The translations under genes were made by a program, and so were the position numbers. Below the pieces are notes generated by a model that did no database searches, was not told the DNA's origin, and saw nothing but the letters and a program-made list of their open reading frames with translations. Positions 24,581 through 37,611 of a stretch of DNA of 64,000 nt are shown piece after piece. Source of the stretch: Cavenderia fasciculata (taxonomy: Eukaryota; Evosea; Eumycetozoa; Acytosteliales; Cavenderiaceae). Location: NCBI RefSeq assembly GCF_000203815.1, contig NW_004457718.1, positions 1-64,000 of the forward strand. Reading direction: 5' to 3'. Each line of letters starts with the position of its first letter. Within the stretch, counting starts at the first letter, position 1.

Positions 24581-26302
24581 AGATTGATTTTAAAAATTGA
24601 TTAGATAATATAATTTATACCTCGAGTGTTAGAAATTTTTCTCTATTATAAAATAATTCTACTTTGGGTGGAGTAGGGGATAGTTGCGCATCATTTGTCA
24701 TTTCTTCAGAGGAAGGAGGCTGAGAACTTTGAATTTCCTCTGGTTGTAGATCTTTGTAAAAGCTTTCAATGTGTGTTCTGATGTTAAAATTTTGAGATGG
24801 AGAATTTATGGTTGTTTCAATAATTGGTGATGTTTGTTTTAATGGTTGAGAAATATTTGGTGGTGGTGGTGGAATAATTGTTGAAGATATTATATCGTTA
24901 TCGTCGCCATATTGATCTTCTTGTTCGTCGTGAATGATTAAATTACTACTACTTTTGACAAATGCCGATTTGTGACTTGTAGTTGAACTAATTTGACTTT
25001 GAATACTTTGTTGACTTGATGTTATATTAAATTGTTGAGAAGGATTAATTGATTTGCTGTGATGAGTCCCACCACCACCACCACTATTATTATTAACATG
25101 ATCTTTCAATAGTCCACCAAATGATTCCCTATCTTTTTGAAAGCTGTTGTTTCTTTTAAGATTGGAATAAGAGGATAAAGACGATGAAGATGATCGAACC
25201 AATTTAAGTTGATGTGATTTTGTTGGCGTCGTTGCTGTCTGATTTTTAGTTGTTTCTGCAATCGATGATCGATTTAAATTACTAGAGATTGGAGGAGGAA
25301 CTGTATCCTCTACGATTTCGTCAACTTGCAGATTTTCATCTTCAAAATTACTACTTGACCATTCTTTTCTTTTCTTTTCATATGATTGTTGTTTTGATTC
25401 TTGTTGTTGTTGTTGGATTGGTTGTTGTTGTTGTTGTTGATGATGATGGTGACAAAGTTTGATATTATGATTGTTGTTTTGATTATTATTGGGTTGGTTC
25501 TTTTTAATGGAGGAAAAATCAACATCTTCAATTGGTTCATCGTCTTGTCTCTGGAATCGAAAAGGGGCCTTTAATTGTGGTTTGGGAGGTGGAGTTGGAG
25601 CAGGTGTTCCCATCAACATCTGACCAACAAACATTTGACGAGTAGTTTGTTGGTGTGGGTCGTTTGTAGCAGCCGCATAATATGGTGGTGTTTGTGGTGT
25701 CTGCTCTCTCTTTTTTCTTTCATACTCTTCCCAAATATTACTAGTCTCTACCTTTTCAATCTTTGAATTGGATGTTGGTGTATTTAGTAGACTCCTTAAC
25801 ATTTCATTTTTTGTTGAATATGGTGAAGATGGTTGTTGTTGTTGTTGTTTGGAAGGAGTGGAGAAAACATTTGTTTGAGAGTTGGGAGTACTAGTTGTTG
25901 ACCATTCAAATATCTTTGATTTAAAGTCATTTTTGGAGGCGGTTGGAGTAAGAGGAGGAGGAGGAGGAGGATGTTGATGATATCGATCTGAATAGTTTCC
26001 TTCTGCTGTTACTGAGGAGGGTTTATCATCAAATGTAAAAGATTTAAAAGTATGGTTTGGTGTTGCAAAAGGAGAAGGAGAAGGAGGATGTTGTTGTTTT
26101 TGTTGTTTTGAAACAGTTGTATCTGTAACATGTTGTTGATCATATTCTTCGATGGAAGGGTAATCATTTACATTGGTATGATTAACAGCAAATGTTGAAG
26201 TTGTTGGTAATGTATTCTTTGAGGTGTCATCATTCTGTCGTGGTGCAGATGGTATAACTAATTTTCCTTTTTAGGTGTTGTTTGTTGTTGTTGCTTTGAT
26301 TC

Positions 26303-26333
<31 letters not shown>

Positions 26334-26497
26334 GATGGTTCTATTTGATTAAATACATTGATTGGTATCTGATAATCTGACTGTTCATAAAGACGAGATT
26401 GACGATAATAAACCTTGTTGTTACTACCATTATTATTATTAGTATTACTAGTGTCGTTATTCTTTTTATTCTTTATCCATTGTAAATCTTCAGACAT
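22202..26497 (-). CDS. SPIDR-like OB-fold DNA repair scaffold
   Basis: Two long exons (26497-24621 and 24538-22202, phase 0) give about 1,404 residues. The first half is disordered (Gln/Ser/Pro-rich). The block EKLGGLSGRLSTLLKKQ followed by W..Q (near the start of exon 2) resembles the conserved DUF4502 motif of SPIDR, a scaffold linking RAD51 and BLM. The C-terminal half has beta-rich OB-like segments and a zinc-ribbon pair CTNC...CPKC near the end, as in the SPIDR C-terminal domain (DUF4503). I see these similarities by eye; a profile search is decisive. Alternatives are another OB protein such as a shieldin- or RPA-related factor. In exon 1 the frame breaks once: a five-T run at 26268-26272 (+ strand) needs one extra base to join residues 1-79 to a frame open for over 1.6 kb. 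It sits beside BRCA2 and archease. Confidence 0.55.
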
Positions 26498-26628
26498 GAG
26501 TAGAGTGTGTGTGTGTATATGTTATCTGTTTGTTGACATTGTTGTAATAGAACATATAAAAAAGACATCGATGAAAAATCTCTTTCTACATTTCCAATAA
26601 AAGTTTTTTTTAGTTTAATTAATTTTAT

Positions 26629-27047
26629 TTAAGCTTCTTTTTGTAGTTGAAGAGCGGGGATGGATTGAGTAAAAGATTTAAAAGCTTGATCACGGTAAGC
26701 ACGATAAAGAGATGGTGTAAAGAATTGAAAGTAAGGACTAGTATTTGGGAATTCACCAAAACAAGTATCGAGAGCACCTTTAGAGATCGATGCAAAACAT
26801 TGACATCTATTCTTTGAAGAGTGACAACATTCACAAGCTATACCTGGACCTGGTTGATCTCTTTCATCTCCTTTGATTGGTTTAAATAGATGAATAGTTA
26901 TATTTCTTCTACCAATATTGTCATTGTTACTATTTTTGAATGCTCTCATCTTGATGTAGGGCATTTCGGTATTCTTTTCAAAGTCCAACAACCATTTTTC
27001 AATATCATCATTCTCCCATGTAGATGTTGTTGTTTCTGTATAATGAT

Positions 27048-27091
<44 letters not shown>

Positions 27092-29217
27092 TGATCTAAA
27101 GCAGCATATTTGGTTGTTTGACGATAGATAGTGAATGACCAATTGTCGGATCTTGCAATTTGTAAGAATCGACGGAAATCTTTCAAAAGTCTGTTTGGAT
27201 CGTCAGAGGCATCGCCAACATAGATCTCTTCAATGTTTGGATAGAGAAGTAATGACCAAATACCTGTTGGTTCAGAGTGTGTGGCATCGGATAGATAGAC
27301 ATAACCACCGTGTTCATCTACTATTGGTATCAATAGTGAACCTCTAAATATTCTAACGATTGGACTATGAATGGGTGATTGGGCGTGATAGGGTTTGAAG
27401 TCAGTGTAGATGAACAACAATGACACCAAAAATGATGGAATCCAAATAACCCAAGGATAGGTATATCTTATAGATTCAGAGCAATGTAAAAAGGCAATAG
27501 CAAAAGGTAATCCAGAAATACATGCAACAATGAATGCACTCTTTCTATAACCTCTACGATAGACTATATTTAACCAAGAGCCAACACCCAAGTTAAATAG
27601 TGTGAATAAATTACTCCAACTTTCAAAATCTGATCCTTCAGATCCAAATGTAGATGTAATCGATGCTCCACTATTCACCATGGCAAATGATAATGCTAAA
27701 TCTCTAGATTTACCTGCATTTATCTTTACACTATTACGACCGATTTCTGTTCTATAAAAATCAATAATCTCAATTCCTGTATTCTCTTGTTCTATTTGTT
27801 CTATTTGTTGGTCTATTTGTTGTTCTAGTTGATTCTCTTGTTGCTCTATTTGTTGTTGTTGTAATAATTGTTCTTGTTGTTTTTGATGTTTTGATTTTGT
27901 TTGATTTTTACATTTGACAGGTCTATCGTATTGAGTATAGTCATCGTCGGTCGGTAATTTTTTAGCAACTGAAAAAGAGGCTGTGGCATTACCATCGGAT
28001 CTTACTTTCCAAAGATTTACAGTCATATTTGCAATGTATGATGCTTTTTCAGAGAGATGCGAAAATCTACTAGCAGGAGCATCAGATGTACAAAAGCAGA
28101 TGCCATCCAATGCACAAAATGATTCGGTCGAGTAAAATGCTTTTTGTAATCTCCATCGATAGTAAAAGTGTATGTGATTCTGTGCCCAATAACAGGTGAA
28201 TGGGAAAATGAGAATAAGACAAATAGACAGTGCCAATAAAATGGTCCATGCCTCGTCTGTAAACTGAAACACTCCAAACAAAAGGTTTTCGGGTGTCAAT
28301 GTTCGAGTGACACGCCAGTTTATAAATAGACCAAAGATGGAAAGCAAGGCAACATATCCAGTTAAACTGTTGATAATACCTTCTACTTTTTGACGTAGAA
28401 ATGCCATTGGATGAAAACGAAGAATGACCCAAAGCAATGATGTACTAATACCAATGGCACCAGAGACTACTTGATCAAACTTTGCTTCAATCTCTTTAAA
28501 CACTATTTGAGAGCCGACCAAGATGGAAAAGAGTGAAGCCAAAAACATGGCAATCTTGAATGCACCAATTGTAAATACGATACCAGTGGTAGATGTGTAT
28601 GGAGTTAGGAGGTATGTCAATACAAAGAGTAACAAGGTGGTTGCGATTCCAATGGTTGGTAGGATCCATAATTTTTCGGTACCAACAAAGTGTTGAAACG
28701 ATGCAATAGTCTCTACGACAAACAAAATAAATGGTAGAATGGTAATAATGATAAGCACTATTTGAAAGAGAACGATAGCCAAAAGATAAAACATATCTAG
28801 CACTCCATTCCAACTCTGGAAATTGATACAATAATTTGCATTTTTCTCAAAGTCCTCATCCATGTCATTGTAGATCTCCTCTTTGCTTCTCGATGGATCT
28901 TTACATGTTCTCTGACAATATGCACTTCCAGCGAAACCTCCTCCACCAGCACACGAAAATACAATGTTTTGATAACGATGTTTTCCTATTACTCCTTTGA
29001 TTATACCACTACCAAATGATGCACCTCTTATACCTTCACCAAATAATGCTACTCCTATTGATTGACTTGACGATTGTTGGTTTGCATTGTTGATAAAAGA
29101 TGAAGATTGTTGTTGTTGTTGTTGTTGTTCTGATAATATTCTATTGTTTATACTCCTACTAGATTCCATCAATATTGGTGATGGTCCACCAATATTGAGG
29201 TTATTACCTTGGTTCAT
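26629..29217 (-). CDS. Multi-pass membrane protein with degenerate patatin domain
   Basis: Single exon, 862 residues. Residues 55-100 carry a patatin-type start: GVALFGEGIRGASFGSG is the glycine-rich oxyanion motif, but where active patatins have the nucleophile Ser (GxSxG/SGGG) this protein reads SCAGGGGFAGSAY with no Ser in the elbow. About seven hydrophobic segments follow (roughly residues 135-350), then poly-Gln. The domain then resumes (AGKSRDLALSFAMVNSGAS), with three more hydrophobic stretches (about 520-610). The position of the catalytic Asp reads YVYLSDATHSEPTG near residue 643: the Asp is kept but the usual DGG is not. This resembles membrane-inserted patatin-like proteins, probably without lipase activity. 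A polyN run (27055-27095 on the + strand) and a Cys-rich patch (CECCHSSKNRCQC) lie near the C terminus. Its localisation is unknown. Confidence 0.6.
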
Positions 29218-29480
29218 TTAAAAAAAAAAAAAGGTAGATATAAATATAAAAAACAAAGTTGTGATGGGTCTCTTTTGATTACCCCGTCGTAGTGTTGTGC
29301 GTGTGTGTGGTTTAGGGTGTTAACCCCGACTGATAACTTTGTGGTTTGAACTATTGTATACAGGATGATCATTGGTCAGAAAAAATAACAACCTTTCAAA
29401 ATATCTCGTGACAAGATTTTCTTCAAGTTTTGATTATTTTTTGATTAATTAATTATTTTATTTGTTTCTAGTTTATCTAT

Positions 29481-32400
29481 TTATACATCATCTTCAAAAG
29501 AAATGTGTTTTTCTTTTTGTTGATCATCTTGTTGTTGTTGTTGGTTTTCAAGATCTTGTGTGTCATTTTGTGGGATATCTACTACTGATTCTGTTTGATT
29601 AAATTTCTCTTTCTCACTAGGCCTCCCTTCCGAATAGGACGACGGTTCATCACCACTGCTACTACTGTTTCTATCATCAATATTGGTTTCCTCTTCTTCT
29701 TCTTCTTCCAAGTTTTCTTTTTGACCGAAATTTTCCAATATCCTATTTTCTTCTTCCAATTGATCTTGTTTACTCAATTCTATTGCTAATTGCAAATCTC
29801 TGTCAAATGAAGAGTACAATGAATTTTGATAGTTGTCAAGATGGTGTTGTTGGTTGTTGGTCGTTGTAGGGACCACTCTGTTTGTGTTGTTGTTGGTTGT
29901 TGGTGCGACCACCCTATTATTATTATAATTATTTGTTGTTGGTTGAGGAGGAGGGATTGGGATATTTGGGTTCAAATGTTGTTGCTCACCAATTGTCAAA
30001 GAATGATCACCACTATTATCATTTCCAGCATCCAAAATGATAGAGAGAGATGTATTAAATCTACACAATACACCCAATTTCTTCCATCCAAAATCTTGTT
30101 TTCCATATTCTACAACAAAATCAAATGTTGGATCAGCAACCTTGACGATAGAGTCGAGAGTTCTAGTTAATATCTTCTTTTTGAGTTGCATCTTTGAACC
30201 TGCAACTCCAATTCTAATTGAGAATTCAATGTCACCGGTTGGTTTGTCATTGATTTCAGTAGAAACGTTAAAGAACATTGGACAGAGAGTGATTGGATAG
30301 CCTGCAATCATAAGAGCGGCACGAAGTTTTGTTTTTCCAATTGCTTTTTCGATAGCCTTCCAGATGGCGTCACCTTCAAGTGAAAGTCTAGCATCTTGTA
30401 TAGAGAATCCATATGGCTTGTAGCCACTGAATGTGATGACAAGTCCACCATCGTCGGGCAAATTGACAAAGACACCGGTCAAAGCAATCTTTGGAGTTTC
30501 ATCCTTGACCACTGGTTCTCCCCAAGAGTCTCTAATAATAAAGTAGCTCTTGAATATGAGGAATAGAGTTAACAAACCTCCAGGGATAAATACATAGTAT
30601 ACTTTGGTGACGATGGCAGGGATAAGAGGCCAGCAAGTCCAAATCAAGAACAATGGGAACATGAGAAGTTCACCAACCATACAAACACGACGGAGACGAT
30701 AGCATATGTTGGTTGGTTTTGAAAGAAGGAGCTTATATAATCCCCAGAAACGACCAACAAATAATTTCTTGATGAGCCAATAATATGCTTTCCATGGCGA
30801 AAAGAGAGGGAAATATCTTTTAGCGACAAGATAGTTTATGTGCCATGTCACTGCCATGACAAGAACCCAGAATGCTTGAATGAACCAAATGCCAACACCA
30901 AACTCGCCAACTGTATCCTTCCAGAATGCTCTGCTACTGAAAAATAGATCCCAATATTGGTTGAATGAAAGACTGGTTGGATAATAGGCTGCCAATGAAA
31001 TGATAATAGGCAACAATAATAGTAATATTTGCATTGCAACAAATACTGGGAATAACAATGCTTGTAAAATAACTGTAATATATTCTAAAATTACCAATGG
31101 TCCAATAGCTGTTCCTAATTCTGTCCATTCATATTCTTTGAAAATAAATATAAAATTCATGAAACTATGTTAATATATTTATAGTAACCTATGTAGGTGT
31201 TAACATATGGTTTTGTTTTTAATTTTCAACTTACTTGTTCTAAATTGATTCCAAAGAGGTGATCCAAGAGTGACAATAAACATATAAATACTATTGATCA
31301 ATACCAATACAACTCCAATTTCATTTGGAATGATCACCAATGCTCCCAATAGATTAATGGTTGCAAATTTATCAAATCCATAAAAATTCATTTCATTTTC
31401 AGATAGTTCTAGAATTCAAAAAAAATATTAAAATTTGATCTATTTTTTTTGTTTTTTTTGTTTTTTTGACATACCATGTATCCAAAGAACAATCAATTTT
31501 AAAAATGATTGAGTTGTTGTATTCTTTGTTCTTTTCTTTAAATAAAGATGAACTGGATAAAAAATGATTCCTACTGCCTTTAGTGGTAAAAGTACGATAT
31601 GAGGAATATCACGCAATGATTCGAGGAAGAAAAATGAAACTGGATGACGTAAATCCTCAAATCCAAAATTCAAATCACCCTTTGATATCTTTGAAAGGAA
31701 TTTAATCATTGGATAGACTTGAATTCCAATCAATAAAATGCAAACCAATTGAATAACCAATAATATATCCATTGCCCATAGAGTAAGTGTTGCAACCGTT
31801 GATTTAGTAATCGAATTTGTCTAGAAAAAAAAATAAAAAAATAAACAAAGAGTTTTTTTGATTTTAAAAAAAATAAAAACTTACATGGAACCATTTTGAA
31901 TGTTTCATTATATTTTGATCTCTTGAAAGGAACATTTTTAGACAATAAATTAATGTTGGTACTCTCCAAAGTGTTGTCAAGATAATTAATGCTAAAAAAA
32001 ATATTATTTTTTAAAAATTAGTCAAAACTAATTCTTTGTGTGATTTAAACAACTGTTTACTACTTACAAAGTATAATATTAAAAGTATCAATAGCGATTG
32101 TTAAAGCATATTCTAAAACAGTCCATCTGGCTTCCTTGTCTGTTTTACAATCCTTGTATACGGATTTAACGAGGAAAATACCTCTCCATGGGAATACAAA
32201 TGTGAGTATTCCAAGTATGACAAAGGGAATGTCAACAATAAGTCTTGTAAATATCAATGCAATGGCAAGATGTTCATTGTCACCACGTTTGTATTTCTTT
32301 ACCATTGCCACAAAGGTGGGTATACGCCACACAGTGATGAGGATAAGAGCAAGTGGAATTGAGCAAATAATATCCAATACAATGTACCAAAGATAACGTA

Positions 32401-34501
32401 GGATGAGAAGACGGCGTTGGGAATAGGAACGCTCTGGGTCATCAATTTCTTTGAGTCTCTTTACTAGTATAGGTAATCTCCAAAGAGTCAAGAGTAAAAG
32501 AATTGGTATGGGGATATCAATGATTAAAAGGAATAATTGTTTACCAACAATCATTCTCCATGAGCTCATTCCTTTGATATCATCTGGTACTGCAGCCTGT
32601 GATCTTGTAGATTGTTTTGGAGCTGGATTATCTTCATCATCTTGTGAGGGCATCGCCAATGGTGGAGCTTGACCAAAGTTGTTGATTGTGACTTGACCAC
32701 CACTACCACCACCACCCATGTTATCATTGTTTAATTTTTCTTTTTTATATTTGAAATAATGTTTTAGTTGAGTAATGGTTGGTTTTGCTCTATAGATTGT
32801 CACCAAAATGACCAATAGAGCAATGGTGGCAGGTATATCCAACAAGAGGGCAACAAAGTTTTTGAATACGTATTTTCTTTGTTCCATACGTGTAGAGTTT
32901 ACACGAGGGAATCCTTTGACAAAGAAATAACTACGCCATCCAGAAACAAGTATGAGAATTGAGGCGAGGAGGAATGGTGTATCGATAATATCGACAAATA
33001 ACATTCCAAAATGGTAGAGAACGACTTGACGTCTTTCCGATTTTTTAGACTTTTGGAATACGTCCCTTAGCATAAAGAATGCGCGCCACACTAATAAACT
33101 GACAAACAGGCCCATAAAGATGAATGGTATATCTCTAAGCAACCTGATAAACTGTACAGTCACATATTCTCTATATCTATTCCAACGATTGTGAGGTGAT
33201 TTCATCTTGGAAATTGCTCTGACCAACCGATACACAGATACAGTGATAAATATACCACAAAACAATATCCAAATATCGGCAAAAACGTAGAGACACTGGA
33301 AGAATAGTTCTGCACGAACATCGTTTCCTCTATTGGCTTGTTTGGCACGTTTGATTGCGTGGTATAATCTGTAGACTGTAATGACAACAGTAAAGACAAA
33401 GAATATTGCCAACAACAAATCCAATACCGCCAAACACTCTCGTCGTGTAATGATACCAAGACATTCATCTACCTTTGGTGGTTGCGATGAATTTCTGCGT
33501 GTTTTAATCTTTTCAATTGCATAATAGGCATGGTATGGAAGTAAAATGAGAACTGGAAGGAATATGATGATTGCTACATCCCAAAATATCTTTAACGATT
33601 CAAACATGACCATGAGACGTGCACGAAATCCAAATGCCAAATTGATCTTTTTCGTTTTGAAAAGAGATACCAAATTGATCATACGCCAGAAAAAGATACA
33701 TTGCAAAAGTAACAATGGCACACATATTATATCTGGTATAATTAAAAACATGTTGTAATATAATTGTCTACGTATTGGTTTTGTTCTATTAAACGTTCCA
33801 AAGAGGAATGGTATACGTATGACTGTTACGACAGACAATATAAATGCAAACATTGCTCCTATATCTAAAATTGATTGCCATACTGATTTATAATATTCAC
33901 CACTAAATAATAAAAGATAAATAAATAAATAAATAAATTTTGGTCAATATTGAAAATATTATATAAATATATATTATATAGATCTATCAATCTATCAATC
34001 TATCAATCTATCAATCAATCTATCAATCAATCTATACATACAATTTAAAATCTTTCATTGATTGAAATTTAAATCTAGTGAATACAAAACCAATGATATT
34101 GACAACCAAAGCTACTGCAGCCAATACCCATGGTAAAAAGGAAGCATGATTTGGTATGGCATGTGACACTGCCCAACCATATAGATAACTTAGACCAAGA
34201 AATGAGAATGGGAAAAAAGGTAACACTATGAGGGCTCTCGGTAAAAACATTAAAAAGTGTACCGATTTTGAATTCTTTATATTGTCTTGCGTAGCATCAT
34301 TGCATACCAACTAATGAGAGAAAGATGTATTAGAGAATAAAGTTATTTGATGTATCTTTCATCATTATTATTATTTTGTTAAACTCTTACAATGACTAAT
34401 TTACAATAGAGTATAATCGGTAGACATATGATTGAACATAAATAACCGATAAGCTCTAATAACTTTACGATTAAAAATAAGATGAGTGGAGAATCACTCA
34501 T
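29481..34501 (-). CDS. Large multi-pass WR-repeat membrane protein with C-terminal UIM
   Basis: I do not recognise a named family. Seven exons (34501-34391, 34310-34042, 33902-32068, 31991-31885, 31820-31475, 31408-31235, 31135-29481) close in frame to 1,498 residues. About 20 or more hydrophobic segments are present. At least ten copies of a loose unit recur about every 60-75 residues: a membrane helix ending in [L/V/I]xx[W/Y]R, a basic loop (often RRxxV), then a helix with [L/V]DIP. Examples are LLVWRAFFML, LTLWRLPILV, ITVWRIPTFV, VFPWRGIFLV and TTLWRVPTLI. The C-terminal tail is cytosolic-looking and Asn/Gln/Glu-rich, and contains DRDLQLAIELSKQDQ (about residues 1392-1406), a good ubiquitin-interacting motif. 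It lies head-to-tail with the degenerate patatin gene, 263 bases apart. A scaffold, channel or ubiquitin-linked sorting role is speculation. Confidence 0.72.
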
Positions 34502-35279
34502 TTTGTTTGAAAATGGTTAACGTGGAGCGTTTGTTGTTGCTCTCTGTATCTATCTCTCTATCTCTCTCTCTCTATATAGAAAAACTAGTGGATAGATAAA
34601 GTTAGTACGTTTTAAGACCACGATCGCATCTTGCTGATGTATGCACACCACCACCACATACTTTTTGTTAAAACGACGATGTTATTCTTTTTGTTTTTTT
34701 TTTTTTGTTCTATTAATTCTCTCTATTTCTCTATCTTTTTAAAAACAATTGTTTATATAAATTTAAAGGTGTTTTGAGTAGACTATTTATGATGGGCGCA
34801 TCGATCAACACCAAACTGATAAAAATATCTTTTTAAAAGTTCATGGAATCGACAACCTCGAAAGAATTGATTCACAATTGGTGCCAACGACATAAATATT
34901 TCATTTTTGTCAAAAAATTGCATCAAGGGAAAAGGAACAAAACTGTGACGTTTCTCCTTTCATTCCAAACCACAACAAACAGCTTTGTTTCATTTTGATT
35001 GGCTGCTGTGTTTGTTATCACTTTATATTTCAAGTTCATTCCACTCTATATATTAATCTCGATTAATTGAGTAATTAAATAAATACTTACCTATTGCACA
35101 ATCAAAAACTATTATTATTTTTGCTGACAAGCGACATTATGAAAATGAGTCTTTTTTCATCGTTTTGGTGTCAAGAGGGTACGATGAGAAATTATAACTT
35201 CAAACGAACGAAACAAAGATTAGCAATATTAACAACATCAACAACAATCAAAGAATAAGAATACAATAATAATAATAAT
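34502..35279. promoter_or_regulatory. Divergent intergenic region, WR-repeat gene / EXOSC8
   Basis: A 778-base non-coding spacer between divergent starts. It contains a CT-rich run (about 34540-34575), oligo-T tracts and an (AAT)n tract just before the EXOSC8 ATG (35263-35279). No ORF or RNA gene is supported. Confidence 0.5.
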
Positions 35280-36430
35280 ATGGAAGCATTTCAAAAAGTA
35301 CATCCTCTAGAGTTTTATAAAAAGTTTCTAGAGAGATCGGTTAGACCCGATGGAAGAGGATTAGACTGTTTTAGAAAGATCAATATATCTACAGGTTCGA
35401 TCATGACTACTGATGGTTCTTCTTTTGTTAAAATTGGTAATACTTCTGTCATTGCTGGTGTAAAGGCAGAGGTTGCTCTTACTCCTACTCAATCTGATAA
35501 TTCAATCTCTTCAAATAACAATAACAATAATAACAAAATGTGTATGTCTCTTTGAAGTAGTAGTAGTAGTAGTTGGTTGAATTGAAACAATAGAGCTCTA
35601 GAAGCAAAAACTAACTCTATAGATATCATTCTTTAGTTGTAAATGTTGAAATGGGACCAATCTGTTCAAATATATTCTCATCGAGTAAGCCATCAGAAAA
35701 GGCAATGTCACTATGTTCCCAATTAAATTCACTTGTAAATAGATTAGAGATAAACGACAAGGAACTCTATTTTGATGATCAAGGCAAATATAGTTGGTAT
35801 CTTTATATTGATCTCTATTGTTTGGATTATAATGGAAATTTAATGGATGCTTGTGTACTTGCTATCATGTCTGCTTTAAAAAATGGTATGTATCAAAAGT
35901 TGACAAAGTGCACTCTGATTGCAATCAAGAAAATCATATTCTAAAATCAACCTTGATTCTCTTTCTCAAAAAGTTAAATTACCAAAGGGTATTGTCGTAG
36001 AATCATCTGCATCCGAAGCACCACAATTATTTAAAGATACTGAACAACCAATGAGATCACTAAACATTGGAACCTATTTAATACCTCAAACTTTTGTTTT
36101 ATTAAATGAGTATGTACAAAAAAAAAAAAGGAGAGAGAGATTGTAACAATACTAATATATATATATATATTTATATATTTATATCTATACAGTTATTTAT
36201 TAACTGATCCATCATTGGAAGAGGAAAAATTATCAAGTGGAACTATATCGATCACATTTAACGATCGATTTGAAATTTGCACACTTTTATATACTGGAAT
36301 TACAAGTATCTCTGAAAAGATTCTTGAACAATGTTTGGAAAAGACTAAAAAAAGATCAACTGAAATTATAAACTTAATCGATAATTGTTGTACAACAATT
36401 AATAATAGCAATAATAATAATAATATTTAA
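35280..36430 (+). CDS. exosc8: Exosome subunit RRP43/EXOSC8
   Basis: RNase PH-fold ring subunit of the RNA exosome, which is non-catalytic in eukaryotes. Four exons (35280-35541, 35637-35885, 35974-36109, 36193-36430) give 294 residues, matching the usual 276-300. Family blocks in order: HPLEFYKKFLERSVRPDGRG, GSSFVKIGNTSVIAGVKAE, YLYIDLYCLDYNGNLMDACV, IMSALKNVKLP, and TDPSLEEE near the GTISITF strand. Poly-Asn insertions occur at residues 80-86 and at the C-terminal end. Phases (1, 1, 2) all close. It ends 65 bases from NPRL2, convergent. Confidence 0.94.
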
Positions 36431-36495
36431 TAATAATAAAAAACCAAAATAGATAACTTAACTTTTCTAGAAATCATCTAAAATCAATTTAATTT

Positions 36496-37574
36496 TTATT
36501 TATAAATTGTATAATATGTCTCTGGTTCTGCAATTGAACTTAATACCTTTTCGATTGATTCCATACCTATTGATAAAATACAACAAATTTCATCTAAACT
36601 TTTTGTTCCATTTAATAATCTTTTAAAGTAATAAAAAAGGAGGAGGACATTAATATTAATATTATTTACATTTCTATTGTTTTTCAAAAAAAGATTTACC
36701 TTTTTTTATCATTTTGAGGTAATTTTTCCAATAGCTTAAGATTACTTAGCATTGGATATTTTTGCTTTCTTTTTAGAAAATCATTAATGACACCAAAAGT
36801 TATAAAACATCGTTCATCTATACCAAGTGATGTTAATTCATTCTCTGTGCAATATTCTCTAAAGGGTGTGTCTGTTGATAGTCCAGCATAAAGTGAAAAT
36901 ATTGTATCAAACGAACAACATGAAGACCCTGGAAGAGTTATATACTCCATACATTCTCTTTGCATATCCAAATCATATGCTAGTTTACGTATTTGTGGTG
37001 TTGGATTATAGATATTAGAGTATTGAAATATATCAATCATCTTTACTACATTGTAGTATACCAAATGACGAACACAAGTTTTAACAAGATTGATATCAAT
37101 CTCTGTCAATTTTGCAATTCTACCAACAAAGTTGACACCATCAATGTATGGAATTACTTGAAGCAATGTAAGATCCCATTCACCAGCATTCATTGTATCA
37201 ATATTGCTAATGAGTACTGGTACATGGTGTTCCAATACGTCCATTGGTTCTAGAGGTAGTGAAAATACTTTTACATTGATTGTATTGGCGTCATCAATGG
37301 TTATTGTACTTTCTCCATCACTATTTAATTCTATATACAATGTTTCCAATACTTTTAAGAGATCAGGTTGATCTATATGTGATGGTGTTTTCTTTTGAAA
37401 CATTGAAAATGCTGATGCTAATGATTGTTGTAATGATTGTAATGGACTGGTCGTATTTGTGTTTGTGTTTGTTGTTGTTGATTGTTGTTGTGATTGTTGT
37501 TGTTGTTGTTGTTGTTGCTGCTGCTGCTGCTGTTGTTGCTGTTGCATTTGCTGTTGCATTTGTTGTTGTTGTAT

Positions 37575-37611
<37 letters not shown>

